NCBI RefSeq assembly: GCF_900105755.1
Contig: NZ_FNTQ01000001.1
Coordinates: 5,952,001 to 6,016,000, forward strand
Origin: Streptomyces sp. Ag109_O5-10
GTDB taxonomy: Bacteria; Actinomycetota; Actinomycetes; Streptomycetales; Streptomycetaceae
DNA length: 64,000 bases
Reading direction: 5' to 3'
Shown: positions 33,607-42,032 of the stretch, one piece after another
How the letters are laid out: every line of letters starts with the position of its first letter
Position numbering within the stretch: position 1 is the stretch's first letter
Notes under the pieces: model-generated
Database searches by the model: none
What the model saw: the letters and a program-made list of their open reading frames with translations, nothing else
Told to the model about the DNA's origin: nothing
Translations under genes and position numbers: made by a program

Positions 33607-34296
33607 TCATTGGGCCTCTACGTGACCGTTCAGGTCGAACAGCAGCCACTCCAGCCAGGGCGCCGTCACGCTCAAGGAGCCGGCCCATTCGTGCATGGCG
33701 CCTGTATACGCGGCGTACCGAGCTGACCAACGTCGTGTGCCCGCGGCTTCCCTGCTTGACCAGCCGAGAGCATTGACGGATCGGAGGACTCGATCATCCA
33801 GGATCAAGGCACGCTCGCACTCGGCATCCCGGTCATCGACCGTGGCAAACCACTTGGTGAAGAACGACCGTCCCACCCCCCGCAGGGTGAACTCGGTATA
33901 CGCCCGGGTCAGCTCGCCGACACGGACAGCACTGCGCGTCGCCTCCAGCACATGTGGCATACGGGTGTCCCCCAGAGCGGCACTGGTATAACGCGGTGCT
34001 CGCCCATTGGTCGTCCCTGCTCCCCAGATCATGACCCCGACGAACAGGTCACGGAGTCCCTCCGGGTCGTCGCTGAGCGCCTGCCGCGCCACAGTGAGGT
34101 CGTCGCGGCTGATGAGACGTTCGCCTGAAGTCGAAGCCGTGTCCAACGCACCGAGCTCGAGGGCCTGTGTCGCCCCATGCGGTTCCAGCCAGGGGAGCCA
34201 AGTCGCCGGGCGGAATCGAACGGCTGTCTGCTGACGGCCTCGATGCATCTCAACAAGCGGCCACAACCGCTCCACGATGTTTCCCTCGGATGCCAT
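33607..34296 (-). CDS. OGG-fold (8-oxoguanine glycosylase-like) hypothetical protein
   Basis: A 229-residue protein. The order of conserved-looking pieces (DLFVGVMIWGAGTTNGRAPRY, then LRGVGRSFFTKWF and ECERALILDDRVLRSV) resembles, as far as I recall, the family called 8-oxoguanine DNA glycosylase OGG-fold proteins, known from actinobacterial accessory regions. GVGRSFFTKW would be the helix-hairpin-helix region and LILDDRV the segment with a conserved Asp. Enzyme activity is not established for this branch. GC content and third-position GC are lower than in neighbouring genes (codons such as CGT TAT ACC AGT), suggesting acquisition. ATG 34296 has no good ribosome site. The gene stands alone. 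Confidence 0.6.
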   Translation of the reverse strand: MASEGNIVERLWPLVEMHRGRQQTAVRFRPATWLPWLEPHGATQALELGALDTASTSGERLISRDDLTVARQALSDDPEGLRDLFVGVMIWGAGTTNGRAPRYTSAALGDTRMPHVLEATRSAVRVGELTRAYTEFTLRGVGRSFFTKWFATVDDRDAECERALILDDRVLRSVNALGWSSREAAGTRRWSARYAAYTGAMHEWAGSLSVTAPWLEWLLFDLNGHVEAQ

Positions 34297-34385
34297 GAGG
34301 ACAGCATGTCGCCCTCAGCCACCGCACATGAGCTACAGCACCGAAGTACGGCAAGCGATGCGTGCCGGAGGCGGCAGGGTGGCCT

Positions 34386-34928
34386 TCACGCGACCTGCGA
34401 CCAGGGTCCCTCCGTGTCGGACTTCGGGATCCAGAGCAGTGGTTGACTCGTGCGGCAGTAGTCGGTCACTCCGTCCTCCCAGGGGAAGCGTCCGGACTTG
34501 TCGGGCCAGAACAACTGCGTGACGGGCCACGGAGGGGCCTGGCAGAAGTCGATGCCGGCACCGAAGAAGTCCCGGTACCAGCTGGGGTGGACAGGCCGGA
34601 CGGCGACGTCGTGGCCGTTGAGGACGTCGTCCCTGCGCTGGTCCGGCTCCAGGGGAAGCCCACCGCGGATTCCGGCTCCGGCCGCGTTCACGACGGGCAT
34701 GGCGACATCCGTCCGCAGGCCGAAGACACAGACCTCGGGACTGCGCAGCGTGTGCCACAGCCCGATGGAGTACGCCCAGTCCGCGGGTGCGTCGCCGCCG
34801 GCGCCCACACCCATCACGTGCCAGCCGAAGTCGGTGACACTCCGCGCTATCCGGCTGTCCCGTTCTTCGAAGGCCGGGCCGTCCGCGGGCGGTTCGCAGA
34901 GGATGCAGAGGCAGGGGGAGCCGTCCAT
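34386..34928 (-). CDS. DUF4262-domain protein
   Basis: A 180-residue protein. It starts CLCILCEPP (a Cys cluster), then ERDSRIARSVTDFGWHVMGVGAG, DWAYSIGLWHTLRSPEVCVFGL and the tail DFCQAPPWPVTQLFWPDKSGRFPW. This WxYTxGLxxxxxxPE-like pattern is typical of DUF4262, a family of unknown function common in actinobacteria. The start is ATG 34928 with a weak ribosome site. No clear partner: the upstream gene on this strand is a thioesterase more than 140 bases away. Confidence 0.75.
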   Translation of the reverse strand: MDGSPCLCILCEPPADGPAFEERDSRIARSVTDFGWHVMGVGAGGDAPADWAYSIGLWHTLRSPEVCVFGLRTDVAMPVVNAAGAGIRGGLPLEPDQRRDDVLNGHDVAVRPVHPSWYRDFFGAGIDFCQAPPWPVTQLFWPDKSGRFPWEDGVTDYCRTSQPLLWIPKSDTEGPWSQVA

Positions 34929-35071
34929 CCGGAGAGGGTAGATCAAGACGGGGCCGGACCTTCCGACGGGCAGCCCGCCAACGGGCCGAGCTGCGGGCGG
35001 AGATCGCGTCGACGGCGGTCCCGGCCCCGCTCGTGGCCTTGACCGCCGCGGGCCGGTGCCGCTTGCCGGAC

Positions 35072-35602
35072 TCAGGTGCTCTGGGGCCCCCGCACCGGAA
35101 AGAGCATGCAGCTGCTGGTCGCATGGGCCAGCAAGCGGTCCTCGGAGTCGCGGAGTTCCGCCTGGGCGAGGGCGGTGCGGCGGCCGCTGTTGAGGACGGT
35201 GCCGATGGCGCGGACCTTGCCGGTGTCGACGGTGATCGGGCGGAGGAACTTCAGGGTCAGGTCGATCGAGGTGTACCCGGTGCCCTGGGGGAGTACGGAC
35301 TGCACCGCGCAGCCGGCCGCCGAGTCGAGGAGCGTGGCGTAGACGCCGCCGTGGACGCTGCCGATCGGGTTGTAGTGCTCCTCGCCGGGCACCATGGCGA
35401 ACACCGCCCGGCCGTACTCGGCCTCTTCGAGGCTGAAACCCAGGGTGGCGGCGATCGGCGGGGCGGGCAGGCGGCCGGCCAGGATCTCGCGGAGGAAGGC
35501 GAGACCGCTGTGGTCCGGGACGGCGCCGGCGGATATCGCGGGGTCCTCCCAGCCGAACGTGCGTGACCTGGGGTCCTGCTCGGGATGGAGGTCGAGCGTC
35601 AA
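35072..35602 (-). CDS. PaaI-type hotdog thioesterase
   Basis: A 176-residue hotdog-fold protein. The helix motif GSVHGGVYATLLDSAAGCAV is the classic PaaI/YbgC-type HGG signature, followed by the strand TSIDLTLKFLRPI. It should hydrolyse acyl-CoA thioesters, often aryl-CoA. The start is TTG 35602 with GAGGAG about 7 bases upstream. It runs in the same direction as the upstream HxlR regulator gene, 57 bases away, and may be part of its transcript. Confidence 0.88.
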   Translation of the reverse strand: MTLDLHPEQDPRSRTFGWEDPAISAGAVPDHSGLAFLREILAGRLPAPPIAATLGFSLEEAEYGRAVFAMVPGEEHYNPIGSVHGGVYATLLDSAAGCAVQSVLPQGTGYTSIDLTLKFLRPITVDTGKVRAIGTVLNSGRRTALAQAELRDSEDRLLAHATSSCMLFPVRGPQST

Positions 35603-35659
35603 GGCAACTCCTCGTGATGGGTGAGCGCGGGCGCCACCGTGGTCGTCCCGCCGGGTGTC

Positions 35660-36172
35660 TCAGTCGCCGTCGGGGGCGGCGTCGGGGGCGGGCGGGGCTA
35701 CCCGGATGAGACCCGGGCCGGCGTCGACGAGGGATTCGCCGAGCTGCACGTCGTGGCCGTCGTCGCAGCGCAGCACCGCGTGCACCGCGGCGCCGCAGTC
35801 CCGGTGGCGTACGACCACCGGGGGGCCCTGTTCGTCCGTGGCCCAGGTGTCGCCCCACTGCCGCAGCGCCGTGAGGACGGGCAGGAAGTCCCGTCCCTTC
35901 TCGGTCAGCCGGTAGGCGTAACGGGTCCGCTGGCCGGGCTCCTGGTAGGGCACGCGCTCCAGGAGCCCGGCGGCGGTGAGTTCCTTCAGGCGCGCCGCGG
36001 CGGCGGGTTCGCCGATGCCCACCCGCCGGGCGAAGTCGTCGAACCGGCGGGTGCCGAAGAACGCCTCGCGCATGATCAGCATCGCCGTCCTGTTGCCGGC
36101 GACCTCCAGGGTCCGGGCGACGGAGCAGTTGGCCATGGACCAGGCATCCCGTTCCCGCAGCAGGTCCGTCAT
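35660..36172 (-). CDS. HxlR-family winged-helix regulator
   Basis: A 170-residue protein. The winged-helix domain covers about residues 15-105 (NCSVARTLEVAGNRTAMLIMREAFFGTRRFDDF, then IGEPAAAARLKELTAAGLLERVPY, and the wing QRTRYAYRLTEKG). A C-terminal extension contains CGAAVHAVLRCDDG, two Cys that could respond to redox or bind metal. ATG 36172 is chosen because GGAGG lies 7 bases before it. It is divergent from an MFS exporter, with two identical 24-base operators between them, so it very likely controls the exporter and itself. Confidence 0.9.
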   Translation of the reverse strand: MTDLLRERDAWSMANCSVARTLEVAGNRTAMLIMREAFFGTRRFDDFARRVGIGEPAAAARLKELTAAGLLERVPYQEPGQRTRYAYRLTEKGRDFLPVLTALRQWGDTWATDEQGPPVVVRHRDCGAAVHAVLRCDDGHDVQLGESLVDAGPGLIRVAPPAPDAAPDGD

Positions 36173-36194
36173 CTCCCCGACCTCCACTCTCCGC

Positions 36195-36257
36195 CTGACT
36201 TGCCTCGTGCGAAGTCAGCCTATAGCGTCACGTCTGACTTCTGCAATCATAAGTCAG
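36195..36257. promoter_or_regulatory. Double operator of the HxlR/MFS pair
   Basis: Two copies of CTGACTT-N10-AAGTCAG lie at 36195-36218 and 36234-36257. The arms are identical in both copies, the gaps are the same length, and centres are 39 bases apart. They fill the 151-base space between hxlR (minus) and the MFS gene (plus). Confidence 0.85.
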
Positions 36258-36323
36258 CTCGCGTCACCGCGGGCGCTGCTGCCTGCTGCCCGCTGCCCGC
36301 AGCTCGGCCGAGACGAGGACTCG

Positions 36324-37934
36324 ATGGCTTCCACCCCTTCACCCGCCCCGGGCCGGCTCGAGCCGGCCGACCAGCCACCCGGCGGCCGGCTCCCCTCCCA
36401 CCGAAACTCCCACCAGGGCTCCCACCAGCCCTCCCGGCGTGCGGCGGCGCTCACCCTCGTCGCGATGTGCCTGGGCGCCATGACGACCTTCCTGCTGGTC
36501 ACCGCATCGGTGTCGGCGCTGTCGGCGATCCAGGACGACCTGCACGTCTCCCCGACCGGCCTCGTCTGGATCCCCTCCGCGTACACCCTGCTCGTGGCCA
36601 GCCTGGTGATGTCCGCGGGCACCATCGGCAACCTCTACGGCCGTAAGCGCGCGTTCCTGGCCGGGGCCGCGGTCATGATCGCCGGGTCGCTCACCGTCTA
36701 CGCCTCGGGGTCGACGACGGGCGTCATCGCGGGCCAGCTGGTCTCCGGCCTCGGCGGTGCTCTCATCCTGCCCAACAGCCTGGCCATCCTGGGCGCCGCC
36801 TTCCCGGACCCCCACCGGCGCACCGAGGTCGTCACCGCCTGGGCGGCCGCCTCCGGCATCGGACTCGCCGCCGGACCGCTGATCGCGGGCGCCCTGCTGG
36901 GCCACTTCCACTGGAACACGGTCTTCCTGTCGACCGCCGCCCTCGCGGTCGTCACCATGGCCGCCGCCGTCTTCGTCGCCGAGTCGCGCGGCCCCGCCGG
37001 CAAGCTCGACGTCCCCGGCCAGATCCTGGCCGCCCTGGGCATCGCCGCCCTCGTCTACGCCCTCATCGAAGGCGGCCACGACGGCTACACCAGCCCGCGG
37101 ATCATCGTCGCCTGGGCCGTCGCGGCCGCGGCCCTGACCGGCTTCGTCCTCGTCGAGCGGGCCGCCCGCACCCCCATGCTGGACATGGGCCTGTTCCGGT
37201 CGGCGTCGTTCAGCGCCGTCATGTTCGTCGCGGCCGTCTCCCTGTTCGGCTTCACCGGGGTGGCCATCCTCTCGGTGCTCTTCTACGAGCGCGTCCAGCA
37301 GCTCTCCGCCCTGGACGTGGGCTGGCGGTTGCTGGCCTTCTTCGGCGTCTACGTCGTCGTCGCCTACGCGACCGGGCGCGTGATCCGCCGTACCGGCTTC
37401 AAGCTCCCGCTCACCGTGGGCTTCCTCGTCGGGGCCGCGGCCACGGCCGGGTTCACCACCGCGCTGGATCCGGCCACCTCCTACGCCCGGGTGTGGTGGC
37501 TGTACGTGCTCTTCGGCGCCGCCTCCGGGATGGTGGCCGCGCCGAGCACCGCCGCCGCCCTGGTCAGCGTCTCCCACGAACACGCCGGCATGGCCTCCGG
37601 GGCCGTCAACGCCTTCCGCCAGGTCGGCTCCGTCACCGGTTCCGCCCTCCTCGGCGCCCTGCTCGCGAGCCGGCTCCAGTCCCGGCTGCCCGACCGGCTC
37701 GACGCCCACCACGTCCCCCGGGCGGCCTGGCCCGCCGTCGAGCACGCCGTGTCCACGGGGACCGGCGGTCACGGGGCGACCCCGCCCGACGTGACCGCCG
37801 CGGTGGGCGACGCCTTCACCTCCGGCGTCCACGTCGGCATGGCCGTCGTCGCCGCCGTGTTCCTGTGCGCGGCCGTGGCCTCGGCCCTGCTGATACGCAA
37901 CCGGCCGCACCACGTCACCACCACGGCGAACTGA
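36324..37934 (+). CDS. MFS drug exporter (DHA2, 14-helix type)
   Basis: A 536-residue membrane protein with a polar N-terminal extension of about 40 residues and then about 14 helices. DHA2 features are visible: VWIPSAYTLLVASLVMSAGTIGNLYGRKR (motif A region) and SGIGLAAGPLIAGALLG (motif C). ATG 36324 follows GAGGAC. Such transporters expel drugs or dyes with the proton gradient. A divergent HxlR gene and a double operator suggest induction by its substrate. Confidence 0.92.
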   Translation: MASTPSPAPGRLEPADQPPGGRLPSHRNSHQGSHQPSRRAAALTLVAMCLGAMTTFLLVTASVSALSAIQDDLHVSPTGLVWIPSAYTLLVASLVMSAGTIGNLYGRKRAFLAGAAVMIAGSLTVYASGSTTGVIAGQLVSGLGGALILPNSLAILGAAFPDPHRRTEVVTAWAAASGIGLAAGPLIAGALLGHFHWNTVFLSTAALAVVTMAAAVFVAESRGPAGKLDVPGQILAALGIAALVYALIEGGHDGYTSPRIIVAWAVAAAALTGFVLVERAARTPMLDMGLFRSASFSAVMFVAAVSLFGFTGVAILSVLFYERVQQLSALDVGWRLLAFFGVYVVVAYATGRVIRRTGFKLPLTVGFLVGAAATAGFTTALDPATSYARVWWLYVLFGAASGMVAAPSTAAALVSVSHEHAGMASGAVNAFRQVGSVTGSALLGALLASRLQSRLPDRLDAHHVPRAAWPAVEHAVSTGTGGHGATPPDVTAAVGDAFTSGVHVGMAVVAAVFLCAAVASALLIRNRPHHVTTTAN

Positions 37935-37988
37935 CGCACGGCCCACGTCCGCCCGCGGGGTGTACCCGGCCGTCGAGGTCGGCCGGTC

Positions 37989-39149
37989 TCAGCTCACCAG
38001 CCCCAGCTCCCGCGCGATCAGCATCCGCTGCACCTCGCTCGTGCCCTCCCCGATCTCCAGGATCTTGGAGTCGCGCCACATGCGGGCCACCGGGTACTCG
38101 TTCATGAAGCCGTAGCCGCCGTGGACCTGGGTGGCGTCGCGGGCGTTGTCGACGGCGACCGTCGAGGAGTACAGCTTGGCGAGGGCCGCCTCCTTCTTGA
38201 AGGGCTCGCCGGCCACCAGGCGGGAGGCCGCGTCGCGCCAGGCCAGGCGGGCCGTGTGGGCCTTCATCTCCATGTCGGCGATCTTGAACTGGATGGCCTG
38301 GTTGGCGCCGATGGGCCTGCCGAACGCGTGCCGCTCCTTCGCGTACTTCACCGACTCGTCCACGCAGCCCTGGGCCAGGCCCGTGGCCAGGGCGGCGATG
38401 GCGATGCGGCCCTCGTCGAGGATGCGCAGGAACTGGGCGTAGCCGCGGCCCTCCGCGCCGAGCAGGTTGGCGGCCGGGACCCGGACGTCGGCGAAGGACA
38501 GCTCGCGGGTGTCGGAGGCGTTCCAGCCGACCTTGGAGTAGGGGGCGGCGACCGTGAAGCCGGGGGTGCCGGAGGGGACGATGATCGACGAGATCAGGGG
38601 CTTGCCGTCGGGCTTGCGGCCGGTGACCGCGGTGACCGTCACCAACCCCGTGATGTCCGTGCCGGAGTTGGTGATGAAGCACTTGCTGCCGTTGATCACC
38701 CACTCGCCGGTGGCCTCGTCCAGCCGGGCCGTGGTGCGGGTGGCGCCGGCGTCGCTTCCGCCGTCGGGTTCGGTGAGCCCGAACGCGCCCAGGAGCTCCC
38801 CGGCACAGAGCCGCGGCAGCCACTCGCGCTTCTGCTCCTCCGTCCCGAACAGGTGGATCGGCATGGCGCCCAGGGAGACCCCGGCCTCCAGCGTGATCGC
38901 CACCGACGAGTCGACGCGGGCCAGCTCCTCCAGGGCGATGCCGAGGGCCAGGTAGTCGCCGCCCATGCCGCCGTACTCCTCGGGGAACGGCAGCCCGAAC
39001 AGGCCCATGCGGCCCATCTCGCGGACGATCTCGTACGGGAACTCGTGCCGCTCGTAGAAGTCGCCGATCTTCGGCGCCACGACGTCGTGGGCGAACTCCT
39101 CCACCGTACGGCGGAGTTCTTCCAGTTCGGGGGAGAGGCGGTGGTCCAT
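37989..39149 (-). CDS. acdH: Acyl-CoA dehydrogenase of the leucine-degradation operon (isovaleryl-CoA type)
   Basis: A 386-residue FAD acyl-CoA dehydrogenase. LTEPDGGSDAG and VNGSKCFITNSG bind FAD, and the C-terminal IYEG/IGEGTSEVQR region carries the expected Glu. The start is ATG 39149. It follows HMG-CoA lyase on the same strand with only 5 bases between them. Together with hmgL, accC and accD this gives isovaleryl-CoA, then 3-methylcrotonyl-CoA, 3-methylglutaconyl-CoA, HMG-CoA and acetoacetate (a hydratase is not visible here). Isovaleryl-CoA is therefore the most likely substrate, although S. coelicolor AcdH is reported to act on several branched acyl-CoAs. Confidence 0.9.
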   Translation of the reverse strand: MDHRLSPELEELRRTVEEFAHDVVAPKIGDFYERHEFPYEIVREMGRMGLFGLPFPEEYGGMGGDYLALGIALEELARVDSSVAITLEAGVSLGAMPIHLFGTEEQKREWLPRLCAGELLGAFGLTEPDGGSDAGATRTTARLDEATGEWVINGSKCFITNSGTDITGLVTVTAVTGRKPDGKPLISSIIVPSGTPGFTVAAPYSKVGWNASDTRELSFADVRVPAANLLGAEGRGYAQFLRILDEGRIAIAALATGLAQGCVDESVKYAKERHAFGRPIGANQAIQFKIADMEMKAHTARLAWRDAASRLVAGEPFKKEAALAKLYSSTVAVDNARDATQVHGGYGFMNEYPVARMWRDSKILEIGEGTSEVQRMLIARELGLVS

Positions 39150-39154
39150 GGTCG

Positions 39155-40102
39155 TCACTCCTGGTGGGAGAGGGCGCGGACGGTACGGGACGGGCTGGGT
39201 CGGCCCAGTTGTTCGGCCATCCACACGCTGGTGGCGGTGAGTTTGCCGAGGTCTACTCCGGTCTCGATGCCGAGGCCCCGGAGCATCCAGACCAGGTCCT
39301 CGGTGGCGAGGTTGCCGGTGGCGGACTTGGCGTACGGGCAGCCGCCGAGCCCGCCGGCGGACGCGTCGATCGTCGTCACGCCGTGTTCCAGGGCCGCGTA
39401 GGTGTTGGCGAGCGCCTGGCCGTAGGTGTCGTGGAAGTGCACGCCGATGACGTTCGTCGGCACGCCCTCCTCGTTGAGCAGGGAGAGCAGTTCGAGGACA
39501 TGGCCCGGAGTGGCGACCCCGATCGTGTCGCCGAGGCTCAGCTCGTCGCAGCCCATGTCGCGCAGCGCCTTGCAGACCCGGACCACCTGGTGGAACGGGA
39601 CGGCGCCCTCCCAGGGGTCGCCGAAGCACATCGACACGTAGCCGCGGACGTGCACGTCCGCGTCCTTCGCCTGCCGGACGACCGGGTCGAAGACGGCCAG
39701 CGACTCGTCCAGCGAGCGGTTGAGGTTGGCCTTGGCGAAGGACTCGGTGGCGCTGGCGAAGACGGCGACCCGGCGGGCGCCCAGGGCAAGGGCGCGGTCC
39801 AGCCCCCGCTGGTTGGGGACGAGGACGGGGAGGGCGACCCCCGGCAGATCGGCGAGCTGTGGGAACAGGTCCTCCGCGTCCGCCAGTTGGGGCACCCACT
39901 TCGGGTGCACGAAGCTGGTCGCCTCGATCGTCGTCAGGCCCGCGTCGGCCAGACGGTGCACGAACTCGGCCTTCACCGACGTCGGTACGGCCGTCTTCTC
40001 GTTCTGCAGGCCGTCGCGGGCCCCGACCTCGTGGATCCGGACCCGGGCGGGCAGATCGGTGGCCGGTACGACCATGGGGAGGGCGCTCTCCGGGGCGGTC
40101 AT
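39155..40102 (-). CDS. hmgL: Hydroxymethylglutaryl-CoA lyase
   Basis: A 315-residue DRE-TIM enzyme splitting HMG-CoA into acetoacetate and acetyl-CoA. The N-terminal IHEVGARDGLQNEK binds the divalent metal, GVHFHDTYGQAL holds the metal His residues, and ASAGGLGGCPYAKSATGN is the lyase signature with the active-site Cys. Its ATG overlaps the stop of the biotin carboxylase gene by four bases. The whole operon is coupled and probably repressed by the divergent TetR protein at 43736. Confidence 0.94.
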   Translation of the reverse strand: MTAPESALPMVVPATDLPARVRIHEVGARDGLQNEKTAVPTSVKAEFVHRLADAGLTTIEATSFVHPKWVPQLADAEDLFPQLADLPGVALPVLVPNQRGLDRALALGARRVAVFASATESFAKANLNRSLDESLAVFDPVVRQAKDADVHVRGYVSMCFGDPWEGAVPFHQVVRVCKALRDMGCDELSLGDTIGVATPGHVLELLSLLNEEGVPTNVIGVHFHDTYGQALANTYAALEHGVTTIDASAGGLGGCPYAKSATGNLATEDLVWMLRGLGIETGVDLGKLTATSVWMAEQLGRPSPSRTVRALSHQE

Positions 40103-42021
40103 GCCGTCTCCTCCTCGTGCGGGGCGATCACGGCCAGCACCTGGTCCATGGCGACCGTGGCGCCGGGCGTCACGTCGAGTTCGGCGACCGTGCCGGCGTG
40201 CGGGGCGGAGATGACGTGCTCCATCTTCATCGCCTCCACCACCAGCAGGCTCTGCCCGGCGGTGACCTCGTCGCCGACGGCGACCTTCACGACGGTCACC
40301 GTGCCGGGCATGGGCGCGGTGAGGGAGTCGGCGCCGGCGTGCGCGGTGCGGTTCAGCGAGGCGGCGACCGGGTCGTGGTCGCGGACCTGCCAGGCGTCGC
40401 CGTCGCGGCCGAGCCAGTCGGCGGTGTGCCGGAAGCTGTGCCGGACGCCGTCCAGCGTCACCGACACGCGGTCGGCGGTGACGGTGTGCGTGCCGCGCGG
40501 GGTGTACTCCACCGGGTCCTGCACCCGGAGGTGGAAGGCGACCGGCTTGGGAGTACCGCCGAGCCGCCAGCCGCTGGGCACCGAGAAGGGGTCCGTCCAG
40601 CGCCCGTCCGCCGCGAGCGGCCGCAGCGCCTCGAGCCGTACGGCCGCCGCCGCCTCGTACACCTCGTCCGGTACGTCGTGGGTGACCAGTTCGTCCACCA
40701 CCCGCTCGACCAGGCCGGTGTCCAACTCGCCCGCCACCACCGCCGGATGGGCAAGGAGGCGGCGCAGGAAACCCGCATTGGTCTGCACGCCGAGGGTGAC
40801 CGTCTCCGCGAGGGCCCCGCGCAGCTTCCGGAGCGAGGTCTCCCGGTCCGGGCCGTACGCGATCACCTTGGACAGCATCGGGTCGTACAGGCTGCCGACC
40901 TCGGAGCCCTCGCTGAGCCCGGAGTCGGTGCGGACGCCGTCGCCCTGCGGTTCGCGCAGCAGCAGCACGGTGCCGCCGGTGGGCAGGAAGCCGCGCGCCG
41001 GGTCCTCGGCGCAGATCCGGGCCTCGACCGCGTGCCCGGTGAGCCGGACGTCCTCCTGCGCGAACCCGAGCCGCTCCCCGGCCGCCACCCGCAGCTGCCA
41101 CTCCACCAGGTCGAGTCCGGTGACGAGTTCGGTGACCGGGTGCTCCACCTGGAGGCGGGTGTTCATCTCCATGAAGTAGTACGACGACGGGTCGCCGCCC
41201 GGCACGATGAACTCCACCGTGCCCGCTCCCCGGTACCCGCACGAGCGCGCCGCCTGCACCGCGGCCTCGCCCATCGCCGCCCGCGTCGCCTCGTCGAGGA
41301 GCACGCTGGGCGCCTCCTCGATCACCTTCTGGTGCCGGCGCTGGAGCGAGCACTCGCGCTCGCCGAGGTGGACGACGTTGCCGTGGCCGTCGGCCAGGAC
41401 CTGGATCTCGATGTGCCGGGGCCGGTCGACCCACCGCTCGACGAGGAGGGTGTCGTCGCCGAAGGAGGCGCGGGCCTCGCGGCGGGCGGCGGCGATCTCC
41501 TCGTCCAGAAGGGTCAGGTCGCGCACCAGCCGCATGCCCTTGCCGCCGCCGCCCGCGGACGGCTTGAGGAGCACGGGTGCCCCCAACGCGCGGGCGGCCT
41601 CGGCGAGTTCGGGGTCACGGCCGCCGGGCACCACCGGCACCCCGGCCGCGGCGACCGTCTCCTTGGCGCGGATCTTGTCGCCCATCAGCGCGATGGCGTC
41701 CGCGGGCGGGCCGATGAAGACCAGCCCGGCCTCCTCGCAGGCTCGCGCGAAGGCCGCGTTCTCGGCGAGGAAGCCGTACCCCGGGTGGACCGCCTGGGCG
41801 CCGCTGGTCGCGGCCGCCGCCAGCAGCCGCGGCACGGACAGATAGCTCTCGGCCGCCGGTGCCGGACCGATCCGGACCGCGGTGTCGGCCTCCCGGACGT
41901 GCCGCGCGTCCGCGTCCGCGTCGGAGTACACGGCCACCGAGCGGACGCCCAGCGAGCGGAGCGTACGGATGACCCGGACGGCGATCTCGCCCCGGTTGGC
42001 CACGAGTACGGTGTCGAACAC
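40099..42021 (-). CDS. accC: Biotin carboxylase/BCCP subunit of methylcrotonyl-CoA carboxylase
   Basis: A 640-residue alpha subunit. Biotin carboxylase N-domain (LVANRGEIAVRVIRTLR), ATP-grasp domain with KPSAGGGGKGM, EMNTRLQVEHPVTE, and a C-terminal biotinyl domain with VEAMKMEHV, where Lys599 is biotinylated. GTG 42021 follows GGAGGGG and lies 11 bases after the carboxyltransferase stop. The presence of HMG-CoA lyase and the dehydrogenase points to 3-methylcrotonyl-CoA as substrate, as opposed to acetyl- or propionyl-CoA. Confidence 0.92.
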   Translation of the reverse strand: MFDTVLVANRGEIAVRVIRTLRSLGVRSVAVYSDADADARHVREADTAVRIGPAPAAESYLSVPRLLAAAATSGAQAVHPGYGFLAENAAFARACEEAGLVFIGPPADAIALMGDKIRAKETVAAAGVPVVPGGRDPELAEAARALGAPVLLKPSAGGGGKGMRLVRDLTLLDEEIAAARREARASFGDDTLLVERWVDRPRHIEIQVLADGHGNVVHLGERECSLQRRHQKVIEEAPSVLLDEATRAAMGEAAVQAARSCGYRGAGTVEFIVPGGDPSSYYFMEMNTRLQVEHPVTELVTGLDLVEWQLRVAAGERLGFAQEDVRLTGHAVEARICAEDPARGFLPTGGTVLLLREPQGDGVRTDSGLSEGSEVGSLYDPMLSKVIAYGPDRETSLRKLRGALAETVTLGVQTNAGFLRRLLAHPAVVAGELDTGLVERVVDELVTHDVPDEVYEAAAAVRLEALRPLAADGRWTDPFSVPSGWRLGGTPKPVAFHLRVQDPVEYTPRGTHTVTADRVSVTLDGVRHSFRHTADWLGRDGDAWQVRDHDPVAASLNRTAHAGADSLTAPMPGTVTVVKVAVGDEVTAGQSLLVVEAMKMEHVISAPHAGTVAELDVTPGATVAMDQVLAVIAPHEEETA

Positions 42022-42032
42022 GAGTCCCCTCC

